41,072 bases of DNA from Actinomycetota bacterium (GTDB taxonomy: Bacteria > Actinomycetota > Actinomycetes > Streptosporangiales > Streptosporangiaceae), in NCBI GenBank assembly GCA_003164955.1, contig PLRW01000027.1, positions 1 to 41,072 of the forward strand, written 5' to 3'. How positions within the stretch are numbered: position 1 is the stretch's first letter; the number at the start of each line of letters is the position of its first letter. Of the stretch, positions 33,639-41,072 are shown one piece after another. The notes below the pieces were generated by a model that was not told where the DNA came from, searched no databases, and saw only the letters and a list, made by a program, of their open reading frames with translations. A program made the translations under genes and the position numbers.

Positions 33639-34682
33639 ATGGGCGAGAAACACATCGTGCGTTTCGAGCCGGTCGGTATCGAGATCGAGGTCGACGAGGA
33701 CCAGAACGTGCTTCGCGCCGCGGCCGAGCAGGGGATCATGCTCATGCACGGCTGCAAGGAGGGCCAGTGCTCCTCCTGCAAATCGTTCATCCTCGAGGGC
33801 GACGACATCGAGCTCGACCGGTACTCGACCTTCGCGCTGCCCGACTACGAGAAGGAGGAAGGCTACACCCTGCTGTGCCGGGCGCACGTCTACGAAGACG
33901 TGACGATTGAGCTGCTCAACTACGACGAGGAGATGATCCGCTCCGGCCTGCCGATCCAAGAGGGCGTGGCGGAGGTGGTGTCCAACGACCCGGTGACGCA
34001 CGACATGCGGCACCTGGTCCTGCGGCTGGTCGAGCCGGCGGAGATCAAGTTCTTCCCCGGCCAGTACATGGACATCGCGATCCCGGACACCGAGGAAGTG
34101 CGGTCGTTCTCGATGGCCAACACCTCGAGCCGGGAGAGCGGCCAGCTCGAGTTCGTCATCAAGGTGTACCCGGACGGGCTGTTCTCGCATTTCCTGGACA
34201 AGAAGCTCCAGGTGGGCGACCGCCTGGACCTGAGCGGGCCGTTCGGGGTCTTCACCCTCCGCGAGGGCGACAACGACCTGATCTTCGTGGGCGGGGGGGC
34301 CGGCATGGCGCCGATCCTGTCCCTGCTCCGGACCCTGGCCGAGCGCGGCATCGATCGCAAGGCCACGTTCTTCTACGGCGCTCGCGGCCAGCGTGACCTG
34401 TGTTTCGAGTCCGAGCTGCGCGAGCTTGAGCGGAAGCTCCCCCGCTTCCGTTACCTCCCGGCGCTGTCCGAGCCGTCCGATGACGGCGGCTGGAACGGCG
34501 AAACCGGCCTGATCACGGATGTCGTCAAGCGGCACGCCGAGAATCTGGCCGGATCCCACGCCTACGTGTGCGGGCCGCCACCGATGGTGGAAGCCGCGGT
34601 GCCGCTGCTCGCGACGCTCGGCGTGGAAGAAAAGCGCATCTACTTCGACAAGTTCACGACCACCGGTGAACCCGAGCAATGA
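33639..34682 (+). CDS. prmB: Monooxygenase NADH reductase component
   Basis: This is a 347-residue electron-transfer protein. An N-terminal plant-type [2Fe-2S] domain has Cys39, Cys44, Cys47 and Cys80 (HGCKEGQCSSCKSF ... LLCRAH). It is followed by an FAD-binding ferredoxin-reductase domain with RSFSMANTSS, and an NAD(P)H-binding domain with FVGGGAGMAPILSLLR, FFYGARGQRDLCFESEL and YVCGPPPMVEAAV. It passes electrons from NADH to the di-iron hydroxylase. ATG 33639 is chosen with GAGG 5 nt upstream; a GTG two codons earlier is in frame. Its place between alpha and beta subunit genes is the normal order in prm/mim clusters. Confidence 0.95.
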   Translation: MGEKHIVRFEPVGIEIEVDEDQNVLRAAAEQGIMLMHGCKEGQCSSCKSFILEGDDIELDRYSTFALPDYEKEEGYTLLCRAHVYEDVTIELLNYDEEMIRSGLPIQEGVAEVVSNDPVTHDMRHLVLRLVEPAEIKFFPGQYMDIAIPDTEEVRSFSMANTSSRESGQLEFVIKVYPDGLFSHFLDKKLQVGDRLDLSGPFGVFTLREGDNDLIFVGGGAGMAPILSLLRTLAERGIDRKATFFYGARGQRDLCFESELRELERKLPRFRYLPALSEPSDDGGWNGETGLITDVVKRHAENLAGSHAYVCGPPPMVEAAVPLLATLGVEEKRIYFDKFTTTGEPEQ

Positions 34683-34736
34683 CGCCCGAGCGATAGCGCC
34701 CTGGGCCATGGCGCCCCAGCCACGGCCCGCCCGGGC

Positions 34737-34787
34737 GATTACGCAGGTAATCCGGATCCTGAGCTGCGCTCTGAGCCAGACAGAGCG
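34737..34787 (+). promoter_or_regulatory. Two small hairpins in the prmB-prmC gap
   Basis: GATTAC-GCAG-GTAATC (34737-34752) is a perfect 6-bp stem with a tetraloop. CGCTCTG-N7-CAGAGCG (34767-34787) is a perfect 7-bp stem. The gap is 150 bp and otherwise shows nothing but the AAGGA ribosome-binding site of prmC. Confidence 0.4.
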
Positions 34788-34832
34788 GCTCTCCCGGTAG
34801 CGCAATGAGCTGGAACGACGAAAGAAGGACTC

Positions 34833-36002
34833 ATGACTACTTCGCAAGAGCGCAGCGTACCGAAGCCCGTTTTTACCGACGCCGAGGCCGGGGCCAAGGT
34901 CTTCCCGGACTCTGACCGCCGCCTGTACAACTACTTCACGCCGGCCAAGCGCAAGCAGTCCCACTACGAGGACGTGACCGTCGAGGTCCAGCCGGACCCC
35001 CGGCACTACCTGTCCCAGGGCTGGCTGTACGGCTTCTCCGACGGCCGCGGCGGTTACCCGCTGGACTGGACAGTCCTCAAGGCGTGGGGCTCGGACCGTC
35101 CGGAGCCCGAGCGCTTCCCCGGTTCCGGCGGCAAGGGCTACGACTGGCCGGCGACCGGCTGGCACGAGTTCCGCGACCCGAACGAAGAGTGGGAGCTCAC
35201 GTTCTACCGGTACAACTCCAACGTGGTGCGCCAGCTCAACCAGAACATCGACAACGCGCGCCAGTCCAAGGCGTTCGAGCAGTGGAACCGTAACTGGGTC
35301 CGCTTCGTCGAGCGCAACCTGGGCGCGTGGATGCACGTGGACCACGGCCTGGGCCTGTACCTGTACGCCAACGCCCAGCGGCGCGCGCCGACCAACATGC
35401 ACAACAACGCGATCTCGGTGAACAGCATGCACCGGATCCGGGCCGCCCAGGACCTGGCGCTGTACAACCTGACGCTGACCGAGGAGATCCCCGACTTTGA
35501 CGGGTCCGCGCACCTCGAGGTGTGGAAGTCCGACCCGGCCTGGCAGGGCGTGCGTGAGGTCGCCGAGCAGCTCACCGCGATCGACGACTGGTGCGAGGCC
35601 ATCTTCGCCTCCAACGTCGTCTTCGAGCCGCTGGTGGGCGAGCTGTTCCGCAGCCAGCTCGTGCAGCACGCCGCGCCGCGCAACGGGGACTTCGTGACCC
35701 CGACGGTCGTCGGCGCGGCCGAGCACGACTTCGCCGAGCGCGACCTGCGCTACACGCGGGCCATGTTCGAGCTGCTCACCGACGACCGTGAGTTCGCCGA
35801 CCACAACAAGCAGATCCTCAACCAGTGGCTGTCGACCTGGACCGACCGCGCGATCACCGCGGCCCGGACTCTGCAGCCGATCTGGTCGCAGCCGGATAAC
35901 AAGCCGCCGCGCTTCGAGGACGGGCTGGATGCCGTCAAGAACCGTTTCGCTGCCCTCGTGACCGAACTGCACCTGGACGTACCGAAGGAGCTGGCCCAGT
36001 GA
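34833..36002 (+). CDS. prmC: Soluble di-iron monooxygenase, hydroxylase small (beta) subunit
   Basis: This is a 389-residue beta subunit. It has the ferritin-like fold but no iron ligands; it pairs with PrmA in the hydroxylase dimer. Recognisable stretches are [63 protein letters not shown] and the Asp-rich [16 protein letters not shown] near the C-terminus. AAGGA lies 6 nt before the ATG. Its stop overlaps the GTG start of prmD (GTGA), which indicates translational coupling. Confidence 0.93.
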   Translation: MTTSQERSVPKPVFTDAEAGAKVFPDSDRRLYNYFTPAKRKQSHYEDVTVEVQPDPRHYLSQGWLYGFSDGRGGYPLDWTVLKAWGSDRPEPERFPGSGGKGYDWPATGWHEFRDPNEEWELTFYRYNSNVVRQLNQNIDNARQSKAFEQWNRNWVRFVERNLGAWMHVDHGLGLYLYANAQRRAPTNMHNNAISVNSMHRIRAAQDLALYNLTLTEEIPDFDGSAHLEVWKSDPAWQGVREVAEQLTAIDDWCEAIFASNVVFEPLVGELFRSQLVQHAAPRNGDFVTPTVVGAAEHDFAERDLRYTRAMFELLTDDREFADHNKQILNQWLSTWTDRAITAARTLQPIWSQPDNKPPRFEDGLDAVKNRFAALVTELHLDVPKELAQ

Positions 36003-36370
36003 CCACGTTCAAGACCTCCGAGAGCCCGTTCAAATCCGACAACACGGCGTCGAACCGGGCCGGGGTCACCCTGATGAACAACCAGGTCGGCGCGGTCGTC
36101 GCACAGGTCATGAAGGAGAAGCCGAACGTGACCGTGACGTACCTTCCCTCCATGATCAGGGTTGACGCGGTAGGGCGAATGGATTTCGACTATGACGAGA
36201 TCTCCGAGGCGCTCGGCGAGGAGCCTGGCTACTTCGACGCCTCGGAGTTCGAGGAGAACATGTCGACGCACTACGGCCGGATGGTCCACCTGGACGACCG
36301 GACGATCATGTTTTCCAACCCGGAGGACGCGGCCGAGTACATCGGCTTCGACCTGACGTCACAGGGCTAG
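35999..36370 (+). CDS. prmD: Monooxygenase coupling (regulatory) protein, MmoB/DmpM family
   Basis: This 123-residue effector binds the hydroxylase and gates substrate and oxygen access. It has the MmoB/DmpM core: [56 protein letters not shown] in pieces, followed by [34 protein letters not shown]. The start is a GTG overlapping the prmC stop by 4 bp. It ends in TAG. No cofactor motifs are expected. Confidence 0.93.
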   Translation: MTTFKTSESPFKSDNTASNRAGVTLMNNQVGAVVAQVMKEKPNVTVTYLPSMIRVDAVGRMDFDYDEISEALGEEPGYFDASEFEENMSTHYGRMVHLDDRTIMFSNPEDAAEYIGFDLTSQG

Positions 36371-36421
36371 CGCCCAGCGGAGACGCACTCGATCCAGCTT
36401 GGCAATTGGCAAGGAGGCACG

Positions 36422-37474
36422 GTGTACGAGAAGGATGGCGAGAAGTACTTCATCGTCGATAGCCACATGCACTACTGGAACGCGGCCCCGGACAACTGGG
36501 TGAAGGGCGCGGAACAGTACGCCAAGGGCTGGATCGAGTGCTTCCACGCGTACCAGTCGCTCGGCCCGCCCGAGACGCACTGGTCCATCGAGCACTTCCA
36601 GAAGTACTCCGAGGACGACCTGATGAAGGACGTCTTCGAGGACGGGCACGTGGACGTGGCGGTCTTCCAGCCCACGTACCTGAAGGAGTGGTACGCGGAG
36701 GGCTTCAACACCACCGAGCAGAACGCCGCGATGGGGGAGAAGCACCCCGGGAAGTTCATCTACAACACCCGCTTCGACCCCCGCGACGGTGACGAGGGCC
36801 TCAAGAAGCTGCAGGAGAACATCAGCCGCTACGGCTCGATTGGCGTCAAGCTCTACACCGCCGAGTGGAACAACGGCTCACGCGGCTACAAGCTCAGTGA
36901 CCCGGGTGCCTACCGGTACCTGGAGGCCGCCCAGAACATGGGCATCAAGAACGTCCACGTGCACAAGGGCCCGACGATCTGGCCGCTGGACAAGGACGCG
37001 TTCGACGTATCCGACGTCGACCACGCCGCGACCGACTTCCCGGACCTGAACTTCATCGTGGAGCACGTGGGCCTGCCGCGGATCGAGGACTTCTGCTTCA
37101 TGGCGACGCAGGAGCCGAACGTCTACGCCGGCCTGTCCGTGGTCATCGGCGGTCTCATGCACGCCCGGCCCAAGTTCTTCGCCAAGGTCATGGGCGAACT
37201 GCTGTTCTGGGTCGGCGAGGACAAGATGACCTTTGGCAGCGACTACGGCATCTGGGAGCCCAAGTGGCAGATCGAGGGATTCGTGGACTGGGACTACCCC
37301 AGTGACGAGTTCTCCGACTACCCGCGGCTGGGCACGGCCGGGAAGAAGAAGATCCTCGGCCTGAACGCCGCCAAGCTCTACGGCATCGAAGTGCCCAAGG
37401 AGTACCAGCTGCCCGCGGACGAGGCCACGACCCCGGCCAAGCAGGACGACGCTCAGCTGGTCGCGGGGGCATGA
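36422..37474 (+). CDS. Amidohydrolase-family protein of the prm/mim cluster
   Basis: This is a 350-residue protein of the Amidohydro_2 family (metal-dependent hydrolases/decarboxylases). Metal motif His15-x-His17 is in IVDSHMHYW; later ligands are likely in VHVHKGP, IVEHVGLPR and FGSDYGIWEPKWQ. The distinctive N-terminus (YEKDGEKYFIVDSHMHYWNAAPDNW) matches the amidohydrolase that recurs between the coupling protein and the chaperonin in actinobacterial prm/mim clusters. Its role there is not established: it could process a metabolite or help assemble the hydroxylase. GTG start with AAGGAGG 4-5 nt upstream. The stop overlaps the next ATG (ATGA). Confidence 0.85.
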   Translation: MYEKDGEKYFIVDSHMHYWNAAPDNWVKGAEQYAKGWIECFHAYQSLGPPETHWSIEHFQKYSEDDLMKDVFEDGHVDVAVFQPTYLKEWYAEGFNTTEQNAAMGEKHPGKFIYNTRFDPRDGDEGLKKLQENISRYGSIGVKLYTAEWNNGSRGYKLSDPGAYRYLEAAQNMGIKNVHVHKGPTIWPLDKDAFDVSDVDHAATDFPDLNFIVEHVGLPRIEDFCFMATQEPNVYAGLSVVIGGLMHARPKFFAKVMGELLFWVGEDKMTFGSDYGIWEPKWQIEGFVDWDYPSDEFSDYPRLGTAGKKKILGLNAAKLYGIEVPKEYQLPADEATTPAKQDDAQLVAGA

Positions 37475-38322
37475 CCGCTCAAACCACCGTGACCGGAGCG
37501 GGCCCGGGGAAAGACCACCCCGGGCCCGCTCCGGCGGCCGGCGTTAATTCAAGAACCCCGGAGAAGTCTCCCGGGCCCGCTCCGGCGGGCGGCGTTAGTT
37601 CGAGAACACCGGAAAAGTCCGCTGGGCCAGCTCCCGCGGGGATCCTGGCCGCTCTCGGGACGGTGCGTGACCCGGAACTCGACGAGCCGATCACCGCGCT
37701 CGGGTTCGTCGCGTCGTGCTCCCTCTCCCCGGACGGGGACGCATCTGTCCGGCTGCGCCTTCCCACGTACTTCTGCGCGCCCAACTTCGCCTTCCTGATG
37801 GTGGCGGACGCCTACGACGCGGTGACCGCGGTGCCGGGGGTACGCCGCGCCGAGATCGTGCTGGAGGACCATTTCGCCTCGGACGCCATCAACGGCGGCG
37901 TGGCCGCGCACGCGAGCTTCGCGCAGTCGTTCGACGGCGAGGCGGTCGGCGAGCTGCACGAACTGCGGGCCGACTTCCTGCGCAAGGCGGTCATGGCCGG
38001 CACCGACCAAGTGTGCCGGCCGCTTATCGCGGCCGGGACCAACCCGTCGCGGCTCCCGGGCATGGTCCTGGGTGACCTGCCGGCCTCACGCGAGCTGGAC
38101 CGGCTGCGGCAGCGCCGGGCCGAGCTGGGCCTGCCCGCCGGCGACGACGCGCCGGTGCTGATCGACCCCCGGACCGGGGCGCCGGTCAGCGGCGACGCGA
38201 TGCCGCTGCACCTGCGCAAGGCCAGGACGACACGGATCAGTATCGAGTCAAACGGCAGCATCTGCCGCGGCATGCTCCAGTACCGCTACGACACGCAGGG
38301 ACAGGGCGAGGAGGATCAGTGA
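37471..38322 (+). CDS. MIP18/DUF59-domain protein (iron-sulfur assembly-like)
   Basis: This is a 283-residue protein. A Pro/Gly-rich N-terminal region of about 57 residues holds two copies of a 17-residue unit, PGPAPAxGVxSRTPEKS, and part of a third, from a 51-bp tandem duplication (37520-37621). A MIP18/DUF59 domain follows (LAALGTVRDPELDEPITALGFVAS, with LPTYFCAPNFAF). The C-terminal half (about 150-283) is less familiar, with VCRPLIAAGTNPSRLPGMVLGD. DUF59 proteins assist metal-cluster assembly; here the inferred client is the di-iron hydroxylase or the reductase [2Fe-2S] centre. It overlaps both neighbours by 4 bp, so it is tightly coupled. Confidence 0.78.
   Translation: MTAQTTVTGAGPGKDHPGPAPAAGVNSRTPEKSPGPAPAGGVSSRTPEKSAGPAPAGILAALGTVRDPELDEPITALGFVASCSLSPDGDASVRLRLPTYFCAPNFAFLMVADAYDAVTAVPGVRRAEIVLEDHFASDAINGGVAAHASFAQSFDGEAVGELHELRADFLRKAVMAGTDQVCRPLIAAGTNPSRLPGMVLGDLPASRELDRLRQRRAELGLPAGDDAPVLIDPRTGAPVSGDAMPLHLRKARTTRISIESNGSICRGMLQYRYDTQGQGEEDQ
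37520..37627 (+). repeat. 51-bp tandem duplication in the MIP18-domain gene
   Basis: Two 51-bp units (37520-37570, 37571-37621) differ at several positions and are followed by a partial third. They keep the frame and code for a 17-residue Pro-rich linker repeat. Confidence 0.85.
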
Positions 38323-39344
38323 AGGCCGTCCGCTTGCACGAATTTCACCGGATGCCGGTGATCGACGAGGTTCCCGAACCGGAGATCAGTGGCCCGCTCG
38401 ACGTCATCGTGAAGATCGGCGGGGCTGGCGTCTGCCGCACCGACCTGCACATTATGGAGGGCCAGTGGGATGCGGCGATGGGCACGCCGCTGCCGTACAT
38501 CCTCGGCCACGAGAACGCCGGCTGGGTGCACGAGGTCGGCTCGGCGGTCACCAACGTGGCCGTGGGCGACACCGTCATCCTGCATCCCACGCCGACCTGC
38601 GGGCTGTGCCACGCCTGCCGGGCGGGCGACGACATGCACTGCGTCAACAGCTCGTTCCCCGGCCTGTCCGCCGACGGCGGCATGGCCGAGTACCTGCTGA
38701 CCTCCGCGCGGGCCTGCGTGAAGCTGGAGCCGCAGACCAAGCCGGAGGACGTCGCCGCGCTCGCCGACGCCGGCATCACGGCCTACCACGCGGTCCGCAA
38801 GGCCATCCCGCTGCTGTACCCGGGCACCACCTGCGTCGTCATCGGGGCGGGCGGCCTGGGCCACATCGGCGTCCAGTGCCTGGCCGCGCTGACCGCGACC
38901 CGGATCATCGTCGTGGACCGTAACCCGGACGCGCTGAAGCTGGCCGAGCAGCTCGGCGCCCGGCACACCGTGGTGGCCGACGGCCGGCACGTCGCCGCGG
39001 TGAAGGACCTGACCGGCGGGAACGGTGCCGAGGTGGTGCTCGACTTCGTAGCCGAGCAGGGCGCCGAGATGGACGGGTGGAACATGACCGCTCCGGCCGG
39101 CTCCTACTTCGTGATCGGCTACGGCGGCACGCTGGAGATCCCGACGCTGGACATCATCTCCACCGAGCGCAACATCATCGGCAACATCGTCGGCACCTAC
39201 AACGAGCTCGCCGAGCTGATGGCTCTGGCCCAGGCCGGCAAGGTCACCCTGCACACCCGGACCTACCCCCTGGACGCCGCGGTCGAGGCGCTCAGCGATC
39301 TCGACGCCGGACGGGTCCGCGGCCGGGCCATTCTCGTCCCTTAG
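38319..39344 (+). CDS. Zinc-dependent NAD(P) alcohol dehydrogenase
   Basis: This is a 341-residue medium-chain dehydrogenase. Catalytic zinc ligands are Cys39 (GVCRTD) and His64-Glu65 (LGHENAGW). The structural zinc lobe is complete: Cys94, Cys97, Cys100 and Cys108 (CGLCHACRAGDDMHC). The cofactor motif is GAGGLGHIGVQ. The start is a GTG overlapping the previous stop (GTGA). In prm/mim clusters this enzyme is expected to oxidise the alcohol made by the monooxygenase, for example 2-propanol to acetone. Ends TAG, 40 bp before the chaperonin gene. Confidence 0.92.
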   Translation: MKAVRLHEFHRMPVIDEVPEPEISGPLDVIVKIGGAGVCRTDLHIMEGQWDAAMGTPLPYILGHENAGWVHEVGSAVTNVAVGDTVILHPTPTCGLCHACRAGDDMHCVNSSFPGLSADGGMAEYLLTSARACVKLEPQTKPEDVAALADAGITAYHAVRKAIPLLYPGTTCVVIGAGGLGHIGVQCLAALTATRIIVVDRNPDALKLAEQLGARHTVVADGRHVAAVKDLTGGNGAEVVLDFVAEQGAEMDGWNMTAPAGSYFVIGYGGTLEIPTLDIISTERNIIGNIVGTYNELAELMALAQAGKVTLHTRTYPLDAAVEALSDLDAGRVRGRAILVP

Positions 39345-39369
39345 ATCCATCTGTTTGCCGCATTCGTAA

Positions 39370-41072
<1,703 letters not shown>

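Noticed and set aside
31305..35972. A 1555-codon open frame on the minus strand opposite prmA-prmC
   Set aside because: It is a GC-bias shadow: the plus strand has well-known genes through the whole stretch, and the minus frame lacks any recognisable domain.

Overview
The window is about 41 kb of very GC-rich DNA from an actinomycete. The evidence is the coding bias, frequent GTG and TTG starts, an actinobacterial prfB-ftsE-ftsX-smpB-ssrA block, a 180-kDa-type NAD glutamate dehydrogenase, DUF3618/DUF4235 proteins and an Rv3235-like protein beside secA. The tmRNA tag (ANSTRTDLALAA) and the gene order suggest something near the Streptosporangiales or Thermomonosporaceae, but genus-level placement is a guess.

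Layout. 1-1.0 kb: 3' end of secA, facing an Rv3235-like (DUF6459) gene. 1.2-3.6 kb: an amino-sugar pair, nagA plus a SIS-type glucosamine-6-phosphate deaminase/isomerase. 3.6-7.5 kb (minus strand): a sulfonate operon, ssuC-ssuB-ssuA-ssuD. 7.6-12.1 kb: a HAD protein, a solitary Vsr-type endonuclease, DUF6912, proline catabolism pruA and a second HAD protein lacking the usual nucleophile. 12.2-13.0 kb: a truncated holin-family relic still coupled to DUF3618 and DUF4235 genes. 13.1-20.5 kb: acetoacetyl-CoA synthetase and a very large glutamate dehydrogenase. 20.5-28.4 kb: a lipoprotein, prfB (RF2), a tiny zinc-ribbon membrane protein, ftsE, ftsX, smpB, a penicillin-binding-protein homologue with all its catalytic motifs gone, and tmRNA.

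28.9 kb to the end: a soluble di-iron monooxygenase island. A divergent GAF/AAA/Fis activator (prmR/mimR-like) faces a small unknown gene, then prmA (hydroxylase large subunit), prmB (reductase), prmC (small subunit), prmD (coupling protein), an amidohydrolase, a MIP18/DUF59 protein, a zinc alcohol dehydrogenase and a divergent GroEL running off the right edge. This is the propane/acetone-type (prm/mim) arrangement. The monooxygenase would make 2-propanol or a related alcohol, the dehydrogenase would oxidise it, and the chaperonin is likely dedicated to folding the hydroxylase.

The most unusual signals are: (1) RF2 carrying Ser-Lys-Tyr where the codon-reading Ser-Pro-Phe motif is expected, while prfB itself ends in TAG; (2) a pseudo-transpeptidase directly after smpB; (3) two large hairpins between prmA and prmB; (4) many short tandem duplications at gene ends, gene starts and linkers; (5) a decayed holin gene, and a HAD gene that probably starts at ATT.
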